Below are positions 45,783-56,005 of a stretch of 64,000 nt of DNA, in pieces; within the stretch, counting starts at the first letter, position 1, and each line of letters begins with the position of its first letter. Under the pieces are notes generated by a model that saw nothing but the letters and a program-made list of their open reading frames with translations, did not search any database and had not been told where the DNA came from. This DNA is from Cavia porcellus (taxonomy: Eukaryota > Chordata > Mammalia > Rodentia > Caviidae): contig NW_026947486.1 in assembly GCF_034190915.1 (NCBI RefSeq), positions 75,186,044 through 75,250,043 on the forward strand. Direction: 5' to 3'. The translations under genes were made by a program, and so were the position numbers.

Positions 45783-47769
45783 AATAAATGGAATTATATA
45801 CCTTGTTTATGGACTGAAAGTTTCAGTATCAATGAGATCACAATTTCCTACCATTTACAGTTTCTACAGTATTAAACATAATTTTAGAAATCATTTTGTA
45901 GAAATTGATACTCTTAATTCTTCATGGAAATTCAAAGAACAAAAAAATAAAAATAAATGTTAAAAAAGAAAATTAAAACCTGCATGCAATAACTTAAGGA
46001 TTACCTATATGTGGAATAGCATTTAGTATACTTATAGCTTTCAAATTGTACTTGACATTTTCTTCTATAGCCTTCCATCATCCTAGAAAGCAGAATATAT
46101 CTACAGAACACTTCAGTTATTATGAAAAGGTTGTTTCTTTTTTTAATTATTGCTTTTCAGTGACACATTGGGTTGGAAATAGTGACAAATGGTTGGACAT
46201 TGCAGCAGAAAGGCAAGACAGTAAATGAGGAATAATAAAAGTATAAGAACATCACTGAAAAAGTTAATGATAAATATTGCTCATTCTAAAATTTCATTAA
46301 GACTCAATCTGACTAATGTATGCAGGAAATTTTGACCCAAAATGATCATTGAAATTTCTTTAAAACATGCATTAGGCATCACTATTCAAAATATCTCACT
46401 CATCAGCACAATTACTCAGAAAGCTGAGTTGGCCTATAAATTAAGTTTTCTTGCAATTTATTTTTCTCTGTTTTCATACGAATTTTTTTAAATAGCAGAC
46501 GCTAGAAAAATGCTTATAGGAATCAAAATTGAAAGCCATCCTAGGATTATTTTTTACTTAGAACTGTGGTCCTCAGAAACAACTTTATATAAAAAAATTT
46601 TTTAGCATCTTACTTTTATGAGATAACTTTGAGAGGTCAGTATCATGTTTTAGGAGATTTTTCTTTATCGTACTACATAAATCTAGCAGAGATGAATGAA
46701 TACCATGAAGTAAAGCACAAGCACTAAATACAATTGTATTGCATTTTTGTTAACTTTCCAACTCTTTGACTTAGTATGCACCGAGATTTCAGTGTTCTAA
46801 CTTGTTCAGTGTAATCTTATTTCATTTAATTTTTGTCATATGGCTTAATCTTGAATAAAGCAGATTGTAAGAATATCATCATGTTGGTGACTTTGACTTG
46901 CATTTCAAAAATAGAAATGGCCATCTGTAAGAATCATTTCATGGTTTCCTATACAATTACTAAGGCAATGGTAATTAGTTTATCAGGTTTGAATGCTGCA
47001 TTCTGTTATTATGTTAGGAAGAAATTAATGAACTATTAAAATTGTGGAAGAATAATTTTCACTAAATGCAATGCTGTTATTCAGTAGAAAACATTTTATG
47101 TCTAATCCTAATTTATTTATGAAAATTTTAGCAACTGTATTAAAATTATTGTTAAATATGTGTGTCATACTAGAACATGATTTTACTTAATTCTCACTTT
47201 TAGTTGTTTTTTCATTTGATTCATTCTACTGGGATAGTATTGTGTTTATCTCTATTTTTTGCACATGCAAAAATGAATTTTTTGTTAAAAGGGCATATAT
47301 TGTTAAATTTTCCCCAAATAAAATGATCCAATTTATATTCCTTTCAAAACTTAGATTCATTACTTTTTGCTAGCATTTTTACTAACAATTGATTTCCAGC
47401 AGATAGTTTACTTTTAAGCAAAATATAGTATCTCAATGTTACTATAATTTTTCCTAATTTTTATTAGGTTGAGTAATTTTTACATATTCACTGTATTTTT
47501 TGAATTTCCTATTCATAGTTCTTGGCCTTTTCTACCCAGTGTATTGTATTTTTCTCTTTTATAATAGAGTCCTGTGTTAAAATAGATAATTCTTTATGTT
47601 CTTTTTGGAGTGAAACATAACACATATTCCTTATTACTATTTGATAAATAAACCTGCTTTAAAAACAGATAGAATCTTTCTTAAATAAAATATTGAATTA
47701 AATTTGTCCAGCATGACATTGTAGAGAATTTCATAAGAGAGAAATGAAGTTTACATCCATTGAATGTAT
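45783..47769. other. Non-coding AT-rich region, mostly unclassified
   Basis: The part near 47200-47640 might be a very old antisense L1 3' piece, but the match is weak. No gene is supported. Confidence 0.35.
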
Positions 47770-47960
47770 ACTTTCTTTAAAGAAATTTTGCTACGTGCTG
47801 TCATTTTTATTTTCTGTTCAAGTTGTTTCAGGAACCAGGTGAAGTAGTCATTTTTATTCATGAATTTTTATACGAGAGTAAACAGTCAAATAATTTGGGC
47901 AAACTGATCAAGGGCAAACATCAAGTAAGGAAAAGAACAGAGAATTTAATCTGAGATGTT
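47770..47960 (+). mobile_element. Probable MIR SINE
   Basis: Blocks 'acgtgctgtcatttttattttctg', 'ggtgaagtagtcatttttattcatgaatttttatacgagagtaaacag' and 'ctgatcaagggcaaacatcaagtaag' follow the order of the MIR core and 3' part, diverged. Confidence 0.45.
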
Positions 47961-48229
47961 CTTACTATAAAAATCAATGGATTTCAGACTCTATCATAAT
48001 TTATTACCTCAATTATATCTTACTTGTGGGACTAATCAATAGAGATTGTTTGAAGAAATGAAAAATATTTAAATATTGTCAAGTAGATCACTTTGATTAA
48101 AAGTATCCAAATACTTGTAAGTGAAGTTACCACCAAGCATCAGAACCACCTCTGAGACACAATGAAACAGTGCCACTGCAAAGCAATCCATTCACACCAC
48201 GAATTATGTGATATGTGGCCAAAATACTT

Positions 48230-48700
48230 GGTGAGTGCTTAATTTTTCAAAATTTCTTACAATGAATTCATATTGCTACCAATCCCTCTCACGGCACAAT
48301 TCAGCACTTACACCATCATTCTTGCCGCTTTCTGAAGTACATCTGAAAATCCACGTCTTTAGTTGCTCTGTTGTGACTACCTCTGTGTCCTCAATCAACT
48401 CAAACTATTCTTTTTCATACTATTCTCTTTCAACTATTTCTCTTTCATAGTCATTTTGACTCTGAAGAGAGTCAGATGTAGTGCCAGATCTGGTGAATTA
48501 GGTGGATGATGACACACTGTAATATTATATTTGACAGAAATTGCCACAAATATTTGATCAGCAAGAGGTAATCAAACCATAGTGAATGTTTACATTGTTT
48601 AAAAATACTGCAGTAAAAGACACATTACCACTGAACTCCCCCAAAGCACTCCCTCCTGCTTCAAACATATTCATCCCAACATTTTCTCAATGTGTCCTTT
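48230..48700 (-). pseudogene. Mariner-type transposase fossil, antisense
   Basis: The complement of 48480-48520 contains 'gtgtcatcatccacctaattcaccagatctggcac', encoding the HHPPNSPDLA motif with the third catalytic aspartate. Its counterpart at 26695 reads 'gtgtcatcatccacctaattcactgtctctggcac'. The complement of 48610-48690 adds further related sequence. Both are ancient copies of the same family. Frames are broken. Confidence 0.55.
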
Positions 48701-48989
48701 ACTGTAATAAATTTTAAAAATTTAAATATTAACCATATCTTGTGATCATACCTTGTCCTTGTGAGAGGAGAGTCAAGGGAATTAATACGTACTGAGGGAA
48801 AAATTCAGTACTGAAGTTGCTACTTTTTCCATTTTACTAAATTGTAACTGAGAACATGTAACTGAGAAACAAAAATTCTATATATTTATAGCGTATGATG
48901 TGGCATGGCTATGCATAAATATAATACACACATATATGTATACATATGTGTTCTTATATATGTATAGACACACACAGAGAAATGAATGA

Positions 48990-49665
48990 TTCCCACTGTG
49001 TATACAACATAGCTAGGTATCTCATATATTTACCATTTTCTGTAGTTAAAATATTTAAGATCTACTGCAGCAAATTTCAAGTGTACAGTGCAGTATTATT
49101 AACTGTAATTAATTTCTGTAGAATTTATCCAGCTAAATTCAACTTTGTACTGCTTGATCAATATCTCCCCATGTGCACAATAGTTCAGTCCCTGGAAATC
49201 AGCATGCTACTCTCTGGTTTTATGAATATGACATTTTTAGTATTCACTGTAACTTAGGTTATATAGTATTTGTTTTTCTGTGCCTGGATAATTTTTCTTA
49301 ATATGTCCTAGTTCATCCATGTTGTCACAAATCATAGATTCTCCTTCTTTTGTATAGATAATATTCCAATGGATTCTTTATCCATTTGTCTATCTATGGA
49401 CACTTAAATTGAACCTATATCGTGACAATTATGGATAATATTGCTAATCATGAGAGTGAGGACATTTCTTTAAAATACTGATTTTTTTCCATAGAATACA
49501 TATGCACAAGTGAGATGCATGAATAATAATTCCATTTCTAGATTTTGAGAATACTCCATGTTGCTTTTTATATGAGCTGAAAATCTATACACTCCCACTG
49601 ACTGTGTGCAAGGGTTTTCTTTTTTGCATGTACTTGACAAAACATTTTATCTCTTGTCTTTCTCA
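48990..49665 (-). mobile_element. Old L1 (L1M-type) 3' UTR and ORF2 end, antisense, part 1
   Basis: The plus strand follows the complement of an L1M 3' end: 'caagtgtacagtgcagtattattaactgtaa' (~49078), 'tgatcaatatctccccatgtgc' (~49156), 'ctagttcatccatgttgtcacaaat' (~49308), 'tttgtctatctatggacacttaaattga' (~49386). It is split by a Tigger transposon at 49668 and then by the provirus at 52281. Confidence 0.7.
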
Positions 49666-50294
49666 TACAGTGAACCACTGAGTTACAACTGTCCTCATAT
49701 ACAAATGATTTGGGGGAATTGTAGGTTTAACTTACAACCAAAGTCTTGAGTTACAAACCAAATGCCAGCTACTTGTGCAGTTGTAAACCAAAACTCATGC
49801 TGCTAGAGAAACATATGTAAGACTACATAAGCATCAGTCTGAGCCAGATGCATGTGTTTTTGGACATGATTTTGGTGAGTGATTTATATAATTTCTGTGA
49901 TAACTACTATAAAAATGGTCAAAAAATCATTAAAGAAGCTGAGGAATGGAGGGAATGTAAATGAAGCAATCATAATCAAAAAGAGGAAATTGTGTAAAAA
50001 TATGACAGTGGTATTTGTGTGACTGATCTCACTAATATGCACAGCAGGTTGATAACTACCATGTCAACATTCTTACAGATAAAAGATTTTCATAAGTAAG
50101 CTAGTGTTGCTAAATGTGTTGAACAAATTAAAAATCCAGGATCAACAATATTAAATGAAGTAGAAAGACTATTATTAGTGAGGATAAATGAAAGGCAGAT
50201 AGCAGGTTATAGACTGAGTCTGGAATTTGTGAAAAAGCAATGATTATAAATGCAGATCTTGTAAATGATGACACATTAATAATTGATAATGGTG

Positions 50295-50394
50295 GGGCGC
50301 TGGGGATTTAGCTCAGCGGCATAAGCACCTGCCTTAAAAGCAGGCAGTCGTGAGTTCGATCCCCGGTACCAATAAAAAGGAAAAAGACAAAAAA
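50295..50394 (+). mobile_element. ID-like SINE inside the Tigger element
   Basis: Starts GGGCGCTGGGGATTTAGCTC, with A box TTAGCTCAGCGG, B box GTTCGATCC and an A-rich tail with AAGAC. The 14-bp AATTGATAATGGTG is repeated exactly at 50281-50294 and 50395-50408. The anticodon arm is changed to CCTGCCTTAAAAGCAGG. Confidence 0.95.
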
Positions 50395-50709
50395 AATTGA
50401 TAATGGTGAAACATTTCATGCCTGTAAAGGATGGTCTCACAATTTTAAAGTTAGAACTGGGGCTCATAGACTAATGTAACTAGGTGTGGTGAAGCAGGCA
50501 GTGCTGATAAAAGGGCTGCTAGAAGTTAAATACACCACTTCAAAATAATGACACAGGGAAATGACTTTTGCTCCCATTACATTTTCAACAATGATGAAGC
50601 TAGCCTTTTCTGGAAGAAAATGCCCAGGAAAACATGTATTACTCAGGAAGTGAAGAAAATGTCAGGCTATAAGCCTATGAAGGTTAAGTGAAACTTACTA
50701 CTATGTGCC

Positions 50710-51045
50710 AATGTGAGAGGTGACCTAAATATAAAGCCTCTCTTGGTTTATCACTCTAAGACACCTAGAGTGTTTAGAAAACGTAAAGTCATGAAGAACA
50801 AGCTACAAGTTATGTTCAGGTCTAATCCAAATATGTGGGATTTTGAATGGATCATGGAGACTTTCTGCCCTGCTGTTAAGAAATATGTAGAGGATAAAAG
50901 TTTACCACTCAAAGATCTTTTCATGATGGACAATGCTCACCCACATAATTTGGAAAAGGAATTGGCTGAAGAATCCCCACAGCTCTCAGTCAAGTTTCTC
51001 CCAGCTAACACAACTTCTTTACTGCACCCTATGGACCAGTAGGTC
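50710..51045 (+). pseudogene. Tigger transposase fragment (DDE domain)
   Basis: The 109-codon frame 50713-51042 contains LFMMDNAHPH, with the second catalytic Asp, and FLPANTTSLLHPMDQ, with the third Asp, the hallmark of pogo/Tigger transposases (family motif 'LPPNTTSLLQPMDQG'). It starts after the first catalytic region. A stop immediately after the MDQ motif and further stops downstream show it is dead. Related degraded coding sequence extends both ways, about 49920 to 51490. Confidence 0.8.
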
Positions 51046-52122
51046 ATAGCTGACCTTAAGAAGCTATACACCAAGGCACTGTTCCTGAAGTGCTTACAGG
51101 TGATCTCAGACACAGATTTAACCTTTAAACAGTTCTTTAAGGAACATTACAACATCTCTTCCTGTGCCAGATTAAATCAGAAATTCTGGGCCAATATCTC
51201 TCTGAGGACTCTGAGATCTGCCTGGAAGCCAGTGTATCCTAAAATTATTTAGGAGAGACATTTAAAATCTGTGTGAGGCCCCTGAGTCTTCAGTTGACTC
51301 AGTGATTGATGACATTATCACGGTAGCAGAGTTAATGGACTTACAGGTAGACAGTGGTGGTGGAGGAACACTCAGAAGAATTAGCTGCAGAGGAACTTCA
51401 ACAATTTCAGGCTAACCAACAGAGAATGGTAGCAGAAGAGCTTTCTGAACAGGAGCAGAGAGCATCAACAATCAATGTAGCAAAGTTATTCTGAAGTAAA
51501 GGAAATCCTGAGAAAAATGGGCAGAGCCACAAACATTTATAGAGAAATCCCAATCAGATAAAGAAAAAGCCAATCATTGCATTCACTTGCTTAATGACAA
51601 TGTCATGTCATACTATAGAACAATGTTAAATAAAGTTCAGAAGCAGACTACTTTAGGCCAGTTTTTGGTTCTCAAACGTAAAGACCTAGTAAGATAAAAG
51701 CAGATCCTAGTGGGCAAAGGCTCCCCCAAGGAGAGAAAAGACACAAGAGAGCCTGATTCCTGATGTTCTATTGGAACATACAAACTATAACCACATTTCA
51801 TTTCATCCTCCCTTTTTATAAACCAAAGATATCAACTTAAATGGTTAGGGTAGTACGAAATTGTTTTTTTCCTGGTAAACCAGGCACATTTAATAAATTT
51901 TGATGAATATTCTAGGAAAATTGTTCATGTTTCTGGCAAATTATGGACATTATACAAATCATTTTATTATGAAAATGCTATTTAAGGACTGCTTTGTGAG
52001 GTTTGGAAAACATGAGTATTTCCATTATTTCTTATGAGAAAAGTAGACTTGACTTACAACCAGCTCGAGTTAAAACCAGCACTCATAAATGAATTGAGTT
52101 TGTAATTCAAGAATCCACTATA

Positions 52123-52280
52123 ATAGCTATTCTAGCAGTTCTGTGATAATATTTCATCATGATCTTGATATTTCATTGGCAATCAGTAAGTTGAATGATT
52201 TGTTAAACTAGTGACCATTTGTATATCTTGTTTTGAAAAATATTTAAGTTTCTTGCTCAATATTAATTGAATTCTTTTTT
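52123..52280 (-). mobile_element. Old L1 ORF2 end, antisense, part 2
   Basis: Reads 'agctattctagcagttctgtgataatatttcatcatgatcttgatatttca', the next stretch of the antisense L1 after 49665. It ends at the six T residues that form the provirus target site. Confidence 0.65.
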
Positions 52281-52751
52281 TGTCGATGTCCGCTCCCGGC
52301 CGGCAGGAAGGACACACGACAAAGTCTGGCAGTGGACAACCTTTTTTTTTATTTTCCTTCTCCGTACAGCCTGCCCTGGGATCGCTCCCAGCCGAAGCCT
52401 CCTTTGGTCCGCTCCCCGCGGCTCCTTTCGGGCTTCGCTCCGAAGCCTCTATCGGTTTGCTCTCCGCGGCTCTTTTTGGGCTTTTACTTTCGGGCTTCTT
52501 CTTCTCCCCCAGGGGTGGCACCAGTATATATACGGATACAGTGTCCAATCATGTTAAAGTGAGCAAGGCAAGCTGATTGGCTAACATCATCAGTTGCCAG
52601 GCAGACTATATTGTTGAGCGGGTTGCTTACGCGGTAAGCAGGAAACTAACGTGCTCGATGGGAGGGGTAATCTACCTCAGGCTTTATTCTTTACTACAGG
52701 CCTCACGTCCACCAAGTGAGGCGACCGGGCTCGGGGCTGCGGCTCCCAACA
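52281..52751 (-). repeat. 3' LTR of the provirus
   Basis: 471 bp, beginning (minus strand) TGTTGGGAGCCGCAGCCCCG and ending ATCGACA. U3 holds two CCAAT motifs (complement of 52545-52550 and 52575-52580) and a TATA box (52525-52532). An AATAAA signal lies at 52348-52353, before a purine-rich R/U5. A purine-rich stretch between TATA and the poly-A signal contains two imperfect copies of a ~50-bp unit with GAGCCGCGG and GAGGCTTCGG. It differs from the 5' LTR at two sites (near 52642 and 52711). Confidence 0.92.
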
Positions 52752-52765
52752 TCTCCCCCTTTTTT
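52752..52765 (-). promoter_or_regulatory. Polypurine tract
   Basis: Immediately upstream of the 3' LTR on the minus strand: AAAAAAGGGGGAGA directly abutting TGTTGGG. This is the plus-strand primer of retroviral reverse transcription and its position is exact. Confidence 0.85.
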
Positions 52766-53245
52766 ATTTTTTATGAATGTGCGCATCGTAGCCTTTTCTG
52801 GACTGGGTGTAGAGGCTTATGCCCTATGCGTAGGCCCACCGTAGGTCCTTGGCTTAGACCCTGGTCGGCCGTCCCATGGTCTGCCAAGGCCCTGAGGCCC
52901 TCGTCCTTTTTTTAGGGCCAGGCACAAACTGGACGGAACCTGGATGTACACAAGCTTGCACTCATTTCCTCTCCGTAAAGAAATCCCCTCGGAGAGAAAT
53001 TTAGACCTGGGCAGCATCTAACAGTCCAGCGGCTTACGTGCAGGATGGGGTAGGGCCTGGCTTAGGTTGAGTCGCACTGGGGGAGTACGCTCTTACCCGT
53101 CATTGACTCTCCTACCCAGCTATGTCATAATTTTTTAGAGGAGGAGTGTGGGAAGCTCACCGTCCCTAGACTCGGTCGTAGGCTAGGCGAGCGAGCCATG
53201 TATATGCCTGAGGATCTTTTTGTCTATTTTGGGCTACTGCTATTT
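52766..53245 (-). other. Provirus 3' non-coding remnant, no env
   Basis: Between the pol stop and the polypurine tract. No signal peptide, furin site or transmembrane pattern is seen in any frame. The short minus-strand frame at 53017-52817 has no recognisable motif. Absence of env is normal for IAP-type elements. Confidence 0.6.
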
Positions 53246-54928
53246 TTATTTATCTTGTTGGTTGGTCTGTGATGGATCTCCGTTAGGGCAGGTCTGATCT
53301 TCAGTCGAGGGCTTTGTCGCCCGTGTCAGTCTCTCCGGTACCCACAGTGGTTCTCGTCCCGATTCCTGTGGGAAAACACAAACCGCGCCTCGATTCCAGC
53401 TGACCACTGGATCCGGGCCCATCCATTGTCCTGTCAGGACATCTTTCCACTTTACCCACCCTTTATGGTTGGGGGAAGGGTTGCAGTGCTCCACGGCTGG
53501 GGAGCAATTATCATTATTTAAATTTAAAAAATTGTGTGTGAATAGTGCCATGGATAATCGTGCCTTTGGGGCCAGGCCTTGGCCTACTCCCCCTTTTTGT
53601 TTTTGTAAAATTTCTTTGAGGCTTTTATGAGCCCTCTCAATGATTCCTTGACCTTGGGGATTGTATGGGATACCATGTTTTAATTGAACCTCTATCATTT
53701 TGCAGAACTCATTGAAGGCTTTGCCTATATAGGCTGGTCCATTATCAGTTTTTAATATTTTTGGTTTGCCCCATGCGGCCCAAGCCGCCAGGCAATGATT
53801 GATCACATTAGACACTTTTTTACCTGTTTCTGTTGTTGCAAATATGACGTGAGAACAGGTGTCTGTGGAAACATGAACATATTTAAGAGTTTCAAACTCC
53901 TGTATATGTGTGATGTCCATCTGCCAAACATCACCAGGGATCAAACCTCGAGGGTTTACTCCCATCGGTATGGCAGGTTTGTATGTGGCACAGGAGTCAC
54001 ATAGTCGCACGATATCTCGTGCATCTGCTCTGGAAACATGGAAATGGTTTGCTAGTGTCCTGGCATTGACATGAAACTTATCATGGAAGGCACGGGCTCG
54101 CTCGATTGGTGTTAGTAAGGTAAAAATCCATAACGGGCGAGTGGCAGTATCAGCAGCCGCATTCCCCTGTGCCATAGGCCCTGGCAGGGATGTATGTGCT
54201 CTTATGTGGGTGGTGAAGACCTTATGGTGTCTGTTTTGAAGCAATGTCTGGATAGACAGGAACAGCCCAGCCACTGTGGAAGTGGATCTAATTAAACCGG
54301 CAGTCTTAAGCACTTGCATAGCATTGACCACATACCTAGAATCGGAGACAATATTAATGGCTTCTGAGAACCGTTTAAGAATCATTTTAACGATCTGCAG
54401 TTTCACCACCTGAGGCTGATCAGGTTCAAATTGTATGGTAACCGGGGGCTTGCCTAGGATCACATAGGCGCCTATCCCCGTCTTGGAGCCATCTGTGTAT
54501 ATTGTAGTTGCTGGGACTAATGGCTCAGAGGCAGTAACCTTTGGAAAAATTATAGGGTGCTGAGTGACAAATGACAAGATAGGGTCTTTAGGGTATTGAT
54601 TGTTTATATCCCCATGGAAAACACATCTCAGAATGGCCCATGTATCTATGCAGGCAGCCAGGGTCTTGATCTGGCTGGCGGTATAGGGTACTCGGATGGC
54701 TTGTGGTCCTGAGCCAAAATGTTGGACAGTTCTATCATGCGCTTCAAGGGCCAATGAAGCGACTGCCTCTGGGTAATGCTCTATGACTTTTGCAGGTGAG
54801 ACCTTAGGGTGTATCCACAGTAATGGTCCTTTTTGCCAAATCACCGCTGTAGGCTGTAGACTAGTCTGTAGCACTCGAACACCCATATCAGGCACTAATA
54901 TAAGTCTGGAGGTGACACTGAGGTCCAC
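53246..54928 (-). CDS. pol: Partial Pol: RT connection, RNase H, integrase
   Basis: A 560-codon open frame. Residues ~20-125 resemble the RT connection; the fingers/palm with the catalytic YxDD are absent. RNase H spans ~140-265 with D146 (TIYTDG), D196 (VSDSRYVV) and D260 (GNAAAD), but the usual glutamate position in the first helix is occupied by K176 (QVVKLQIV). Integrase follows: H282, H286, C310 and C313 for the zinc-binding domain, then D338, D395 and E431 with exactly 35 residues between the last two, then a tryptophan-rich C-terminal domain (~490-535). The frame differs from gag and overlaps its end by 34 bases, so an entire pro and half of RT are missing at the junction. As read, integrase could be intact, but no functional polymerase could be made. 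Confidence 0.88.
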   Translation of the reverse strand: MDLSVTSRLILVPDMGVRVLQTSLQPTAVIWQKGPLLWIHPKVSPAKVIEHYPEAVASLALEAHDRTVQHFGSGPQAIRVPYTASQIKTLAACIDTWAILRCVFHGDINNQYPKDPILSFVTQHPIIFPKVTASEPLVPATTIYTDGSKTGIGAYVILGKPPVTIQFEPDQPQVVKLQIVKMILKRFSEAINIVSDSRYVVNAMQVLKTAGLIRSTSTVAGLFLSIQTLLQNRHHKVFTTHIRAHTSLPGPMAQGNAAADTATRPLWIFTLLTPIERARAFHDKFHVNARTLANHFHVSRADARDIVRLCDSCATYKPAIPMGVNPRGLIPGDVWQMDITHIQEFETLKYVHVSTDTCSHVIFATTETGKKVSNVINHCLAAWAAWGKPKILKTDNGPAYIGKAFNEFCKMIEVQLKHGIPYNPQGQGIIERAHKSLKEILQKQKGGVGQGLAPKARLSMALFTHNFLNLNNDNCSPAVEHCNPSPNHKGWVKWKDVLTGQWMGPDPVVSWNRGAVCVFPQESGREPLWVPERLTRATKPSTEDQTCPNGDPSQTNQQDK

Positions 54929-55806
54929 ACCTGCTGACCCAGGGGTGGCCCTTGTTGAAGGCTGCCATCCTGAGCTGTCCTGTCTCTGGGGCGGGGGCCC
55001 GCCTGTGAAGGGGGCCCCCTCTGGCCGTTTTTTGGCCCTCTAGCATCTCGTCCACAAATACGGTTGCCCTGAGCATCAAAGACCGACCTACACTCCTCAG
55101 CTTTGTGTGATCCCCTCTTGCATCGCCCACAAACATATGGTTCTTCATTCCTAGGGCGAGGCCTAGCATCTGCATTGTTTGGGCAATGACGTTTAATGTG
55201 TCCTGGCTCCCCGCAGGCAAAACACCCTTTAGCCTTACATTCCCCTTCTAACCCGCGAGGTCCCCTCTGCTGTACAGCCGCGGCCAGGAGAGCAGCCACT
55301 CCCGAGTTGGAGAGCGGCCCCCCTATCTCTCTACATATCCTAATCCAGGCGTTGAGGTCCTTGTTCTTATGAGGAGCTATCGCTGCCTTGCACTCCTTTG
55401 TACATTGCTCAAAAATCAGCTGCCTTACCAGCGGTCGAGCCACTCCCGGATCAGAAAATATCTTATCGGCAGCATCTTGCATTCGGGCCACAAAGTCAAC
55501 AAATGGCTCTGTGGTACCCTGAATTACTGGGAAAGAACCCTGCGACTCCTTATCGAGCGACTTAGGCTCCTGACAGCTGGTCTCTTTGGCCTCCTTGCCA
55601 TTCAACTTTCCCTCGTCCTCGGAGTCAGACGACTCCGAGGCTAGAGCCCCGTCCTTCTCCTTAGCATCTTTGTTCCCCTTGACAGGCCCCTCTCGGGAGC
55701 TCCCTGACTGGGCCTGCTCAAATACCCTGCGTACTTTTGTAAGCTCTTGAGAGCTTTCTCCACAACCACCCTCGCTCTTAGTGTTGCTACCTAGCATGTT
55801 TCCCAT
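54895..55806 (-). CDS. gag: Shortened Gag with two zinc knuckles
   Basis: A 303-codon open frame starting MGN, giving a glycine at position 2 as a possible myristoylation site. Residues ~30-90 are charged and acidic. The frame then enters the capsid C-terminal domain with the major homology region (~96-110, QGTTEPFVDFVARM). Two C-X2-C-X4-H-X4-C zinc knuckles follow (C195/C198/H203/C208 and C226/C229/H234/C239). Most of matrix, the p12-like part and the capsid N-terminal domain expected of an IAP-size Gag (roughly 800 residues) are missing, yet the frame remains open. The last ~12 residues (VWTSVSPPDLY) look like the start of protease, so the frame ends at the pro deletion point. Confidence 0.85.
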   Translation of the reverse strand: MGNMLGSNTKSEGGCGESSQELTKVRRVFEQAQSGSSREGPVKGNKDAKEKDGALASESSDSEDEGKLNGKEAKETSCQEPKSLDKESQGSFPVIQGTTEPFVDFVARMQDAADKIFSDPGVARPLVRQLIFEQCTKECKAAIAPHKNKDLNAWIRICREIGGPLSNSGVAALLAAAVQQRGPRGLEGECKAKGCFACGEPGHIKRHCPNNADARPRPRNEEPYVCGRCKRGSHKAEECRSVFDAQGNRICGRDARGPKNGQRGPPSQAGPRPRDRTAQDGSLQQGPPLGQQVWTSVSPPDLY

Positions 55807-55985
55807 CTTTTAATATGTTACTCACCGCGTGAGGCCCAAGGAATCCGCCACTTACGCGTGAGCCTGAGGGGAGTCTAAAAGCCCTGTAGGTGCGCGCCAC
55901 CCAGAGCCCAGGCTTATCCCCAACTCACCTGTCTCGCAGCTCTGTACTGGAGCGTTGTCCGCTGTCACGTCTCGGGGGTGATCAG
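55807..55985 (-). promoter_or_regulatory. Provirus leader with splice-donor-like sites
   Basis: Untranslated leader between the primer-binding site and gag. It contains ACAGGTGAGTTG (GT complement at 55927-55928) and, close to gag, GCGGTGAGTAAC, both near-consensus splice donors. Packaging signals are expected here but cannot be read by eye. Confidence 0.5.
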
Positions 55986-56003
55986 TCCCCGTACGGGCCT
56001 CCA
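55986..56003 (-). promoter_or_regulatory. Primer-binding site, tRNA-Ile-like
   Basis: Minus strand TGGAGGCCCGTACGGGGA begins two bases after the LTR end. From memory, the complement of the 3' end of tRNA-Ile(AAT) reads TGGTGGCCCGTACGGGGA, giving 17 of 18 matches. Classical IAP elements use tRNA-Phe, so this would be a different primer. The match rests on a remembered tRNA sequence. Confidence 0.6.
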
Positions 56004-56005
56004 AA

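Larger units (their letters stand above)
49668..52120 (+). mobile_element. Tigger-type (pogo superfamily) DNA transposon
   Basis: Bounded by related terminal inverted repeats: CAGTGAACCACTGAGTTACA at 49668, and on the minus strand from 52120 TAGTGGATTCTTGAATTACA. Both are flanked by TA (49666-49667 and 52121-52122), the target dinucleotide of this superfamily. The element is ~2.45 kb including a 100-bp ID SINE with its 14-bp duplication, so the original was about 2.34 kb, close to Tigger length. It interrupts an old antisense L1, whose sequence resumes at 52123. Confidence 0.8.

Noticed and set aside
52183..52548. Long open frame within the LTR on the minus strand, also present in the other LTR copy (55965-56273)
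   Set aside because: It begins upstream of the TATA box without a normal ATG, is low-complexity (Lys, Ser, Pro, Ala) owing to the purine-rich unit, and shows no motif.
52267..52576. Plus-strand open frames of 76-98 codons across the LTR, and the same at 55890-56301
   Set aside because: Antisense shadows of the stop-poor purine-rich LTR, repeated because the LTRs are identical. No independent evidence of coding.
54888..55220. Minus-strand 110-codon frame in a third register overlapping gag and the start of pol
   Set aside because: Overlaps the Gag zinc-knuckle region in a different frame and shows no protease D-T/S-G motif, so it is not a pro gene.
55369..55644. Plus-strand 91-codon frame opposite gag
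   Set aside because: Antisense shadow of the open gag frame, with no motif.
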